In this document: positions 15,666-24,900 of the stretch, piece after piece
How the letters are laid out: the number at the start of each line of letters is the position of its first letter
Position numbering within the stretch: position 1 is the stretch's first letter
Origin: Ilumatobacter sp.
Lineage (GTDB): Bacteria; Actinomycetota; Acidimicrobiia; Acidimicrobiales; Ilumatobacteraceae
Assembly (NCBI GenBank): GCA_007693335.1
Contig: REDU01000159.1
Location: 35,532 to 99,531 of the forward strand
Direction of reading: 5' to 3'
DNA: 64,000 nucleotides
Notes under the pieces: model-generated
Seen by the model: only the letters and a program-made list of their open reading frames with translations
What the model was told of the DNA's origin: nothing
Databases searched by the model: none
Position numbers and translations under genes: made by a program

Positions 15666-16667
15666 GTGCGGGTCGTGGAGTGCCGCCAGTTCGGGCCGGT
15701 CGATCGGCTCGTGGTGGTCGAGCGCGAGCCGGAGCCACTGGGGCCGCGGCAGGTGCGGATCGACGTCTCAGCGTGTGGGGTCAACTTCGTGGACGGGTTG
15801 TTCGTGCGGGGCGAGTACCAGATCAAACCGCCGTTGCCCTTCGTGCCGGGTATGGAGGTCGTGGGCCTGGTGACCGGGATCGGCTCCGAGGTGGAGTCCG
15901 ACGAGGTGGCCGTGGGTGACCGGGTGCTCGCCAATGTGGGGCTCGGCGGCTATGCCAGCGAGGCGGTGGCCACGGTCGAACAGATCGTGGTGATGCCCGA
16001 CACCCTCAGTGACGGTCAAGCGGCCACGTTCATGCAGAGCTACCTGACCGCGTGGTTCGCGCTCCGCGAGCGGGGTGCCGTCTCGGAGGGTGAGACGCTC
16101 GCAGTGCTGGGCGCCGGCAGCGGCGTGGGACTGGCGGCGGTCGACCTGGCAGCAGCGCTCGGTCTCCAGGTGGTGGCCGTGGCATCCACGCCCGAGAAGC
16201 GGTCGCTCGCCCGTCGTCACGGGGCCGTGGCCGAGATCGACTCGTCCTCGCTCTCACCCGACGAGGTCAAGAACGAGATCAGGCGGTTCGCCGGGGAGCA
16301 CGGGTCGACCCCGGGCGGCGTCGACCATCTCTACGATCCGGTGGGCGGGGAGCTCGGCGAGACCTGTCTCCGGGCCCTCGGTGAGAACGGCCAGTACCTG
16401 GTGATCGGGTTCGTGGCGGGCATCCCCCGGCTGGCCGCCAACCAGGTGCTCCTGCGCAACCGTCGCATCACCGGCGTCGACTGGGGCGCGTGGGCCGGTC
16501 GTCACCCCGCTGCGAACCGTGCGATGCTGCAGGGCGTGCTCGACCTGATCGCCGCCGGTGCCATCACGCCCACCGAACCCGTGACCTACCCGCTGGTGGA
16601 TGCCGCTCGTGCACTGAGCGACCTCGCCGCCCGGACGGTGGCCGGCAAGGTGGCGCTCGTCCCGTGA
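15666..16667 (+). CDS. NADPH:quinone oxidoreductase family (zinc-free MDR) protein
   Basis: A 333-residue medium-chain dehydrogenase/reductase. It has the GroES-like domain (VRIDVSACGVNFVDGLFVRGEY, PFVPGMEVVGLV) and a Rossmann domain with LGAGSGVGLAAVDLAAALGLQVVAVAST. The cysteine cluster of zinc enzymes is absent, as in quinone oxidoreductases. Start GTG 15666 lies 4 nt after the preceding stop. The stop overlaps the next GTG (GTGA), coupling it to the PatB-like aminotransferase. Substrate unknown. Confidence 0.92.
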   Translation: MRVVECRQFGPVDRLVVVEREPEPLGPRQVRIDVSACGVNFVDGLFVRGEYQIKPPLPFVPGMEVVGLVTGIGSEVESDEVAVGDRVLANVGLGGYASEAVATVEQIVVMPDTLSDGQAATFMQSYLTAWFALRERGAVSEGETLAVLGAGSGVGLAAVDLAAALGLQVVAVASTPEKRSLARRHGAVAEIDSSSLSPDEVKNEIRRFAGEHGSTPGGVDHLYDPVGGELGETCLRALGENGQYLVIGFVAGIPRLAANQVLLRNRRITGVDWGAWAGRHPAANRAMLQGVLDLIAAGAITPTEPVTYPLVDAARALSDLAARTVAGKVALVP

Positions 16668-17851
16668 CCCGAGACGGGACCGACGGCGGGGCCACTGGCG
16701 AGGTGCGCCACGACCCGTTCGGTCTGCGCTCGCTCGATGTCGAGCAGTTGCGTCGTCGACCCGGAGCGAAGTGGCACCGCCCCGGTGGTCGGCTGGCGGC
16801 CTGGGTGGCCGATATGGACTTCCCGGTCGCTCCGGCCATCCGCGACCGACTGATCGAGCTGGCGACCACCGATGTGGGATATCCCGACTGGGAACGTGCT
16901 GCGGCCAGCCCTCTCCCGCTCCTGTTCGCCGGGCGCATGGTGGATCGCTACGGATGGGAGCCGCGGCTCGAACGTCTGCACGAGCTGTCCGATGTCGTGC
17001 AGGGGGTGCGGGTGGCGCTGCACCACCTCACCGATCCCGGCGATGCGGTGGCGCTGCACACCCCGGCATACGCGCCGTTCCTGCGCACGATCGAGCGGAT
17101 GGGCCGACGCATCGTGCGGGTGCCGTGGCCGTTCGATCACGACCGGCTCGATGCCGAACTCGACGACGCCGGTGCCCGCGTGCTGCTGCTCTGCCACCCT
17201 CACAACCCCACCGGTCATGTGTTCTCCCGTGACGAGCTCGGACATCTCGCCCAGATCGCGGCCCGCCACGATCTCGAGGTGGTGTCCGACGAGATCCACG
17301 CCGATCTCACCCACCCGCCCCACGTGCACGTGCCGTTCGAGGCGGTGGCTGCCGAGACGGTACCGGTGGTGGCGGCACGGTCGGTCACGATCACCTCGGC
17401 GTCGAAGACGTTCAACACGGCCGGCCTCCGGTGGGCGGTGCTGCACGCCGGCAGCGATCGCCTCCACGCCGTGCTCGCCGGTCTCAGCGAGCAGTATTTC
17501 GGCGCGCCCAACCTGATGGCGGTGGCCGCCACCGAGGCGGCCTGGACCGAGGGCGAGGAGTGGCTGCGCTCCGTGCTCGAGGTGCTCGACGAGAATCGCC
17601 GTGCACTCACGGCCCTGCTGGCCGAACACCTACCCGGTGCCGGGTACCGGCCACCCGACGCGACCTACCTCGCCTGGATCGACTGCCGTCCGCTCGGGCT
17701 CGGGACCGATCCGGCACCGGTGTTCGCCGAGCGCGGCGTCGAGGTCAGTCCAGGGCCCACGTTCGGTGTCGAGGGTGCGGGGCACGTCCGTCTCAACCTG
17801 GCGACGAGCCCGGCGGTGCTGGAGCGCATCGTGACCTCCATGGGTGGCTGA
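16664..17851 (+). CDS. PLP-dependent aminotransferase, MalY/PatB cystathionine beta-lyase type
   Basis: A 395-residue fold-type I enzyme, probably a C-S lyase acting on cystathionine or cysteine conjugates. MalY/PatB features include KWHRPGGRLAAWVADMDFPVAPAI, VVQGVRVALHHLTDPGDAV, LLCHPHNPTGHVFSRDEL, VSDEIHADLTHPP and the PLP-lysine motif ITSASKTFNTAGL with Lys248, then VRLNLATS with the terminal Arg. Start GTG overlaps the stop of the upstream oxidoreductase. Linkage to a C-S lyase suggests sulfur metabolism, also hinted at by the nearby TauE/SafE transporter. Confidence 0.92.
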   Translation: MTRDGTDGGATGEVRHDPFGLRSLDVEQLRRRPGAKWHRPGGRLAAWVADMDFPVAPAIRDRLIELATTDVGYPDWERAAASPLPLLFAGRMVDRYGWEPRLERLHELSDVVQGVRVALHHLTDPGDAVALHTPAYAPFLRTIERMGRRIVRVPWPFDHDRLDAELDDAGARVLLLCHPHNPTGHVFSRDELGHLAQIAARHDLEVVSDEIHADLTHPPHVHVPFEAVAAETVPVVAARSVTITSASKTFNTAGLRWAVLHAGSDRLHAVLAGLSEQYFGAPNLMAVAATEAAWTEGEEWLRSVLEVLDENRRALTALLAEHLPGAGYRPPDATYLAWIDCRPLGLGTDPAPVFAERGVEVSPGPTFGVEGAGHVRLNLATSPAVLERIVTSMGG

Positions 17852-17860
17852 TCGGACCGT

Positions 17861-19183
17861 TCAGGTCCCGAAGCGCTTCTGGTACGCGTGGCGGACGAGC
17901 TCGACGTCGTGGGCGATGCTGTGACCGGCCTCGCAGCCCGACACCACCAGCCGTGCCTGGTCGTACAGGGCCCGGTGAGCGTCGTGGGTGGGGTGGTCGA
18001 GCGATTCGCGCAACAGGTGGATGGCCTCGAGGAGGTACACGCACACGGTCGGGTCGTTCACAGCGGCCCGACGGATCTGCTCGAACGCCAGATCGACCAG
18101 CTCCCGGTGGGTGTAGACGTGGTGTCGTACCACGCGTCGTCCCTCGTCGTGTTCGATCGTGGCCGGCGGAGGCCGACGCTGGAGCAGTTCTCGGAGGATC
18201 ACACAGATGTGGAACACGGCATCCTGCGCGGTGGTGGGGTCGTTCACGCCGGTCGACAATGCCTTGAGCGCCACATCCGCGAGCTGGCGAATCCCGTACC
18301 CGACATCTTGTCGACTCGTTCGCGACGGGCCGATGTGGACCGCATCACGGAGGGTCTCCTCGACCGATTCGGGATCGTCGGGTGCGGGCGACAGCGCACA
18401 CAGGGTGGTGCCGAGCACGGCGTAGCGACCGGTCGAGACCTCGAGGTGCACCGTCGTGCCTGCTGGAACGGCGCGGGCGAGCGCCTCGAACTCGATGCGC
18501 TGGATCCAGCCGCTGGTCGTGAACCGCACCAGATGGGCATCGTCGGGCACCGCTCCCGCCCGAGGAGATGGGTTCGCATCGTCGTCGGGCTCGGGCCACT
18601 CGTCGCGCACCACGGCCACGGCGTCATCGGTCAGACCCTGGAGCAACTCGCTGACGTCCATCGAGTGGGCGCTGTGGTTGATGAACGCGATGGTGGCCAA
18701 GATGGCGACGATGCCGAGCACCAAGCCGAGCGTGACCGAGAGGCTGGCGACCACGTCGTCGCCGTCGCCGTTGTCGTTGCTCCGCACCGCACGTAACACG
18801 ACGAGGCAGTACGTGAACGTTCCCACGACCGTGCCCATCACCCGCTTCGAGAACGGGTTCCGGAGCAATCCGGTCACCACGCGGGGCGAGTACTGGTTCG
18901 ATGCCATCTGGACCACCAGCAGCGACACCGAGAACGCGACCCCGGCGAACCCGATCGTGGCCGCGCCGACGGTGGTGAGGACCGCTCGCGCGCCGTCGAC
19001 GGTGGAGAAGCCGAGTGGGAGGTCGATGGTGCCGGCAGTGTCGGCGCGGTCGATCGCCAGCGTGACCTGGGCGAGCACCACGGCGGCGATCACGAAGATC
19101 ATCGGCACCACGAACAGGCTCGAGCGGGCACGCTCGGCCAGGGCGATCAGCCGGGAGCGGAGGCTGGAGGTCGGATCGTCCAT
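17861..19183 (-). CDS. DUF2254 family membrane protein
   Basis: A 440-residue predicted inner-membrane protein. Four hydrophobic segments lie in the first 190 residues (for example SLFVVPMIFVIAAVVLAQVT and TVGAATIGFAGVAFSVSLLVVQM), then a soluble C-terminal domain. Family signatures are MASNQYSPRVVTGLLRNPFSKRVMG, FINHSAHSMDVSELL and DVGYGIRQLADVALKALSTGVNDPTTAQD. Function unknown. ATG 19183 overlaps the stop of the upstream ICMT-like gene (TGATG). Confidence 0.9.
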   Translation of the reverse strand: MDDPTSSLRSRLIALAERARSSLFVVPMIFVIAAVVLAQVTLAIDRADTAGTIDLPLGFSTVDGARAVLTTVGAATIGFAGVAFSVSLLVVQMASNQYSPRVVTGLLRNPFSKRVMGTVVGTFTYCLVVLRAVRSNDNGDGDDVVASLSVTLGLVLGIVAILATIAFINHSAHSMDVSELLQGLTDDAVAVVRDEWPEPDDDANPSPRAGAVPDDAHLVRFTTSGWIQRIEFEALARAVPAGTTVHLEVSTGRYAVLGTTLCALSPAPDDPESVEETLRDAVHIGPSRTSRQDVGYGIRQLADVALKALSTGVNDPTTAQDAVFHICVILRELLQRRPPPATIEHDEGRRVVRHHVYTHRELVDLAFEQIRRAAVNDPTVCVYLLEAIHLLRESLDHPTHDAHRALYDQARLVVSGCEAGHSIAHDVELVRHAYQKRFGT

Positions 19184-19677
19184 CACGAGTCGGTGCCGGT
19201 GCCGGTGCGCCATGGCCGGGGCAGGAATCGGGGTGTCACGGCGGCATAGGCATCGTAGGCCGGGTACTGCTCGCGCAGGTGACGTTCCTCCCAGGCGGCC
19301 TTGCGGTGCAAGAACAGCACGAGTACCACCGACAGCACAGCAGCCAGGATGTTGCCCGACCTGATCGCGACACCGACCACCAGCACCAGCAGGCCGGCGT
19401 ACACGGGGTGTCGTACCCAACGGTAGAACCCGGTCGTCTGGAGCCCGGCCGTTGCCCCGGGAGCGGGTGAGGCGGTGAGCGCCCGTCCCAGGCGCAGGGC
19501 CGAGACCACGATCACCACCATGCCGCCCAGGGTGAGCACCGACGCGAACCCGAGCAACCACGGCGGGGTGGGCCAGTCGTCGCCCTCCGGCACGAGCACG
19601 ATCGCCACCAGCAGCACGACCTGAGCGATCACGAAGAGCCAACCGGTGCGACGCCGATCGGTACCCACGGATCGCAC
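19183..19677 (-). CDS. Isoprenylcysteine carboxyl methyltransferase-like (ICMT/PEMT) membrane protein
   Basis: A 164-residue polytopic protein with about four helices. The diagnostic C-terminal segment is QTTGFYRWVRHPVYAGLLVLVVG followed by LHRKAAWEERHLREQYPAYDAYAA, which carries the SAM-binding RHP.Y and EE..L pattern. The natural acceptor in bacteria is usually unknown. GTG 19677 (or GTG 19668) sets the start just before the first helix. Cotranscribed with the DUF2254 gene. Confidence 0.85.
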   Translation of the reverse strand: MRSVGTDRRRTGWLFVIAQVVLLVAIVLVPEGDDWPTPPWLLGFASVLTLGGMVVIVVSALRLGRALTASPAPGATAGLQTTGFYRWVRHPVYAGLLVLVVGVAIRSGNILAAVLSVVLVLFLHRKAAWEERHLREQYPAYDAYAAVTPRFLPRPWRTGTGTDS

Positions 19678-19730
19678 GATACGTCGATATCGCTGGGAAC
19701 AACGTGCTCCTGCCCGGGGTTCCACCTGTC

Positions 19731-20069
19731 GTGAGTGATGCAGCATCCGGGCCGGAGATCGTCGTGTACTGGAGGCCCGGGTGTGGTTTCTGCTCCGGGT
19801 TGTTCCGTCAGCTCGAGCGGCACGGCGTGCCGCACCGTGCCGTCGAGATCTGGGGTGATCCCGACGCTGCGGCGTTCGTCCGCTCGATCGCCCGGGGCAA
19901 CGAGACCGTGCCCACGGTCACCGTCGGTCCGGTCGGCCTCGTGAACCCGACCGTGCACGACGTGCTGGCCGTCGCACTCGAGCACGCTCCCGATTCGGTG
20001 CCGTCCGACTACGAGCCACCCGAGCCGGGCCGATTCGCCCGATGGCTCACCGACAAGCTCACCGGCTGA
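19731..20069 (+). CDS. Glutaredoxin/mycoredoxin-like protein
   Basis: A 112-residue thioredoxin-fold protein with EIVVYWRPGCGFCSGLFRQLERHGV, a C-G-F-C redox motif near residues 17-20, and the conserved cis-Pro/GSH-site region ETVPTVTVG. The C-terminal 30 residues are a Pro-rich and basic extension. Actinobacteria usually use mycothiol with such mycoredoxins, so a mycothiol-linked disulfide reductase is a reasonable inference. Start GTG 19731; a longer in-frame start at 19704 is possible. Confidence 0.88.
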   Translation: MSDAASGPEIVVYWRPGCGFCSGLFRQLERHGVPHRAVEIWGDPDAAAFVRSIARGNETVPTVTVGPVGLVNPTVHDVLAVALEHAPDSVPSDYEPPEPGRFARWLTDKLTG

Positions 20070-20106
20070 CCGAGTTCGCCGACGGGCGCGCCCCGGAGTG
20101 ACGGGG

Positions 20107-20925
20107 TCAGGTGGCGTCCCAGATCATGCCGTCGGCAGCGCTCGCGTCGAGCAGGCGTCGGGCGGGGGTCTGCTTGTCGATGTGGCCGATCAGGCCGCGG
20201 TAGGTGCCGAACCCGACCAGTTCCCGGAGCCGGGGCGTGAAGCGGGTCACGAGATCGAGCGGGAGACCGAGCTGCTGGTTCTCCTGCTGGCGCACCCAGC
20301 CGGCGCAGTAGTTCATGGCGATGCCGTATCGGCGCCGATCGGTGGTGTTCGCCCCGCCACCGTGCCACAGCGATCCGTGCCAGATGAGCACGCTGCCGGC
20401 GGCCATCTCGGCGGGCACCGAGTCGTAGTGCTGGCCGTAGGTGGGGGAGTGGTCGGCGAGATGCGAGCCGGGCACGAGCCGCGTCGCGCCGTTCGCCCCG
20501 GTGAAATCGGTGAGGGCCCACATGGTGTTGCACACCGTGGGCGCGTGCGGTTTGTCGAGCGGCATCACCTGGTCGTCGGCGTGGATCGGTTGGGCACCCT
20601 CGCCCGGACCGATCACGATCGACGACAACGAACTGACCAGGCAACCCTCGTCGAGCACCCCTTCGACGATCGGGAGCACGGCCGGATCCACGGGGATCGC
20701 TTCGAACAGCGGGCCGTGGGCGAGCAGGTTGTAGATGCGCCAGGTGGTGGCGCCCTCGAACGAGTTGCCTGCGGGCTCGATCCCGAGGTCGCGCTCGAGC
20801 CGATCGAGCTCGGCGCGCAGGGCACCGGCCCGATCGCGGTCGAACACGTCCTCGATGATCGTGAATCCGTCCCGAGCGATGCGCTCGACGTGCTCGATCG
20901 TGCTCTGCGAAGGCGTCTCGGTCAC
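20107..20925 (-). CDS. Phytanoyl-CoA dioxygenase (PhyH) family protein
   Basis: A 272-residue Fe(II)/2-oxoglutarate-dependent oxygenase-like protein. The iron-binding HxD is seen in PIHADDQVMP (about 113-117) and the distal His in GSVLIWHGSLWHGGGANTTD, followed by an Arg (RRRYGIAM) for 2-oxoglutarate. Members hydroxylate diverse small molecules, so the substrate cannot be assigned. The start is GTG with TATCGT 13 nt upstream and no ribosome binding site. Confidence 0.9.
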   Translation of the reverse strand: MTETPSQSTIEHVERIARDGFTIIEDVFDRDRAGALRAELDRLERDLGIEPAGNSFEGATTWRIYNLLAHGPLFEAIPVDPAVLPIVEGVLDEGCLVSSLSSIVIGPGEGAQPIHADDQVMPLDKPHAPTVCNTMWALTDFTGANGATRLVPGSHLADHSPTYGQHYDSVPAEMAAGSVLIWHGSLWHGGGANTTDRRRYGIAMNYCAGWVRQQENQQLGLPLDLVTRFTPRLRELVGFGTYRGLIGHIDKQTPARRLLDASAADGMIWDAT

Positions 20926-20932
20926 GGAGCGG

Positions 20933-20938
20933 ACGATA
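20933..20938 (-). promoter_or_regulatory. Putative -10 element for the PhyH gene
   Basis: TATCGT on the minus strand begins 13 nt upstream of the GTG at 20925. Confidence 0.45.
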
Positions 20939-20959
20939 GGCGACTCGCCGTCAGGTCTG

Positions 20960-21958
20960 TCAGCGGGGTCGCCAGCCCTGGAGGATCCGGCTGTAGTTCA
21001 GACGCTCCCAGGCTGCCGGATCGGCCACGTTGCCGAACGACGTGGCGCCCCTGGCCTCGCCGAGATCGCGGTAGCCCTGCTCGTCGAGCCAGGTGTGCAA
21101 CTCACCGGCGATGCGGGTGAGGCGATTCACCGGGTCGGGCAGGAGGGCCGAGACCAGCTGCACGGCGTCGGCGCCGCACAGGATCGCCTTCGCGGCGTCG
21201 GTGCCGTGGTGCACACCACCGCTCGAGGCGAGCGAGAGGCCGAGACGGCTGTGGAGCAGGGCGAGTGCGTGCAGACGCAGCGGGAGCTCGGCCGGTGTCG
21301 AGAGCACCAGCGTACGATCGACGTCGAGGGTCTCCAGGTCGACGTCGGGCTGGTAGAACCGGTTGAACATCACGACTCCAGCGGCGCCGGTGATGGCGAT
21401 CCGGGCGACGAACGAGGGGACCGAGGCGTAGAACGGTGAGAGCTTGACCGCGACCGGTACGTCGATCGCGTCCACCACCGCCTGCACCACCTCGAGCTGC
21501 CGGGCCTCGACCTCGGCGCCCGTCTCGTCGAGCTGCGTCGCGACCTCGTAGAGGTTGAGTTCCACGGCGCTCGCCCCGGCGTCTTCGAGCTCGATGGCGT
21601 GACGGGTCCACCCGCCAGCGGTGGTTCCGTTGAGCGAGGCGACCACGGGCACGTCCACTGCATCACGCAGGCGACCGAGCTGAGCGAGGTACGGACCGCT
21701 GCCCGATGCCGCGGCATCGGTGGCGGGCAGGAACGACCGTGCCTCGGCGTTGGTGTCGACGCTGTGGTCGAAGTACCGGTGCAGCGCGAGCTCCTCGGCC
21801 ACCAGCTGCTCCTCGAACAACGATCGCATCACGATGGCGCCGGCTCCGGCATCCACCAATCGGCGGGCCAGGTCGGCGTCGTCGGCCATGGGCGACGCGC
21901 CCACGACCAGGGGGCCGCGGAGGTCGAGGCCCAGCCAGGAGGTGGAGAGGTCGGTCAT
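20960..21958 (-). CDS. Dihydroorotate dehydrogenase-like flavoprotein
   Basis: A 332-residue TIM-barrel protein of the DHODH family. WLGLDLRGPLVVGASPMADD, ALELNLYEV-like AVELNLYEV, VPVAVKLSPFYAS, GVVMFNRFYQPDVD and LASSGGVHHGTDAAKAILCGADAVQLVSALL are recognisable FMN-binding elements. Its ATG overlaps the nifJ stop (ATGA), so it is coupled to pyruvate:ferredoxin oxidoreductase. Genes of this subfamily often sit beside nifJ and are probably not for pyrimidine synthesis; the true electron acceptor is unknown. Confidence 0.9.
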   Translation of the reverse strand: MTDLSTSWLGLDLRGPLVVGASPMADDADLARRLVDAGAGAIVMRSLFEEQLVAEELALHRYFDHSVDTNAEARSFLPATDAAASGSGPYLAQLGRLRDAVDVPVVASLNGTTAGGWTRHAIELEDAGASAVELNLYEVATQLDETGAEVEARQLEVVQAVVDAIDVPVAVKLSPFYASVPSFVARIAITGAAGVVMFNRFYQPDVDLETLDVDRTLVLSTPAELPLRLHALALLHSRLGLSLASSGGVHHGTDAAKAILCGADAVQLVSALLPDPVNRLTRIAGELHTWLDEQGYRDLGEARGATSFGNVADPAAWERLNYSRILQGWRPR

Positions 21959-24900
21959 CGTGCGTCACCCGTCTGGTCGTCGGCCCCCGACTCGGGTGTG
22001 TGTGGCCCGAGATGGATGTGGGAGAGCTGCTCGTAGTGGTCGTGTCGGCGCTGGACGGCCTGCTGTGCGTCGGCCACCAGGCGGCGATAGCGCTCGGGGT
22101 CGCGGAGCTCGACCATACGGAACCGTGGCTCTTGGTCCATGTACTCGCGGACGGGGATCGACAAGGGGTCGGCGTCGATCTGGAGCGGAGGCAGTCCCTC
22201 GTCGATCCGGCGTGGATCGAAGCGGTAGAGCGGCCACGCGCCGCTCTTGATGGCCCGTTGCTGCTGGGCGGGCGATTCGACGAGGTCGTAGCCGTGGGCG
22301 ATGCAGGGACTGTGGGCGATCACGAGCGACGGCCCGGGATAGCTCTCGGCCTCCATCAAGGCCGTGATGGCTCGATGGCCCCGTGACTGGATCGCGATGC
22401 TGGCGACGTACACGTGGCCGTAGCTCATCGCGAGCAGCCCGAGATCCTTCTTCGCCGACTCCTTGCCCGCCGAGGCGAATTTGGCGATGGCGCCGAGGGG
22501 TGTCGCCTTCGATTGCTGGCCGCCCGTGTTCGAGTAGACCTCGGTGTCGAGCACCAGCACGTTCACGTCCCGCCCCGACGACAGCACGTGGTCGAGGCCG
22601 CCGAAACCGATGTCGTAGGCCCATCCGTCGCCGCCCACGATCCACATCGAGCGGGGCACGAGCTGATCGGCGAGCTGCGCCAGCTCACGGGCGTCGGGGG
22701 TGTCGATGGCGGCCAGGTGGGTGCGGAGGAGAGCGACCTGCTCGCGCCCGGCGGCGACCGACGCATCATCCGATCCGACCGTGGCGGTCAGCGCGTCAGC
22801 GAGCTCTGACGGCAACTGACCGGCCAGGCGGGCGAGCAGGTGCTCGGCGCGATGGCGCTGGGCGTCCACGCCGAGGCGCATCCCGAGTCCGAACTCGGCG
22901 TTGTCCTCGAACAGCGAGTTGTTCCATGCCGGACCGCGACCGTGCTCGTCCACGGTGTACGGGGTGGTCGGGAGGTTGCCGCCGTAGATCGATGAGCAGC
23001 CGGTTGCGTTGGCGATCATCAGACGATCGCCGAAGAGCTGGGTGAGGGTCTTGATGTAGGGCGTCTCGCCGCAGCCGGCGCACGCGCCCGAGAACTCGAA
23101 CAGTGGCGGCAGCAGCGCGATGCGCTTGGGTTCGCGTGGTACGAGGCTGCGGTCGATCTCGGGGAGCCCGACGGTCACGTCCCACGCGATGCGTTCGCGT
23201 TCGACGTGCTCGTCGATCGGGCTCATGTTGATGGCCTTGCGTCTGGGTTGGCTGCGGTCCTTGGCGGGGCACACCTCGACGCACAGCCCACAGCCGGTGC
23301 AGTCGTCGGGGGCGACGGCCACGACATATGACAGGCCCTCGAACTCGGGCGTGCCCGACTCGGGTACCGATCGGAACTCGGGCGGTGCCGACGCCGCCGC
23401 GGCCGGATCGAACACCTGCGTGCGGATGGCCGAGTGCGGGCAGATGGTCGAGCACTTGTTGCACTGCACGCACAGGTCGGGCTCCCAGATCGGGATCCGC
23501 GTCGCGATGCCGTGCTTCTCGTAGCGGCTCGTGCCCGTCGGCCAGGTGCCGTCGGGCGGGAAGGCGCTGACCGGGAGGCGGTCGCCGTGCCCTTCCAGGA
23601 GCAGACGGGTGACCCGCTGCACGAAGTCGGGCGCGTCGGCTGCCACCGCCGGGCGACGATGCGCCACCGAGTCGGCGCTGCCGAGCGGCACCTCGTGGAG
23701 CTGATCGAGGCTGTCGTCGATGGCGGCCACGTTGCGGCGCACCACCTCCTGGCCCCGTCGGCCCCACGTCTCGGCCACCGATGTCTTGATCTGCTCGATC
23801 GCGAGGTCGACGTCGATCACGTCGGCCAGCGCGAAGAAGCACGTCTGCATGATCGTGTTGATTCGTCGACCGAGGCCGTGCTCGTCGGCGATGCGGCCGG
23901 CATCGATGACGAACAACCTGCACTCGGCAGCGACGAGCTGTTCCTGCACCTCCCGGGGGAGGCGCTGCCACACCTCGTCGACCGGCACGCGGGTGTTGAC
24001 GAGCACCGTGGCGCCGGGAGCGGCGACGTCGAGCACGTCGAGACGCTCGAGCGCTCCGGTGTCGTGCACTGCCACGAAGCCGGCCCGACGCACGAGATAG
24101 GTCGACCGGATCGGTCGGGGTCCGAACCGCAGGTACGACACCGTGGTGGCGCCCGACTTCTTCGAGTCGTACACGAAGTGGCCCTGGGCGTACAGGTCGG
24201 TGGTGCTGCCGATGATCTTGATGGACGCCTTGTTCGAGCTGACCGTGCCGTCGGATCCGAGGCCGTAGAACACGGCGCGGGTCACGTCGGGCTGCTCGAT
24301 GTCGAGTTCCTGGTCGTACTCGAGCGAGAGGTGGGTGACGTCGTCGTTGATGCCGACGGTGAAGCGCCGGCGAGGCTGTTCGCGGGCGAGCTCGTCGAAC
24401 ACGGCCATCACCATCGCCGGCGTGAACTCCTTCGAGCTCAGTCCGTAACGACCGCCGATGATCCGTGGTACCTCCTCGCGATGTCCGGCGGCGAAGGCGT
24501 CCACCAGCGCGGCGGTCACGTCGAGCAGCAGCGGCTCGCCGGTCGAGCCGGGCTCCTTGGTGCGATCGAGGACCGCGATCGAGCGCACCGAGGTGGGCAG
24601 CGCCGACACGAAGCGCTCCATCGAGAACGGCCGGAACAGGCGGACCTTGAGCACACCGACGCGCTCGCCGTGTGTCACGAGGTGGTCGACGGTCTCGTGG
24701 GCGCACTCTGCGCCCGATCCCATCAGCACCACGACACGTTCGGCCTCGGGGTGGCCGACGTACTCGAACGGCGCGTACTGCCGGCCGGTGAGATCGGCGA
24801 AGCGGTCCATCATGCGCTCGACCACGGCAGGGCACTCGTCGAAGAAGGGGTTCGAGGCCTCGCTCGCCTGGAAGAAGGTGTCGGGGTTCTGCGAGGTGCC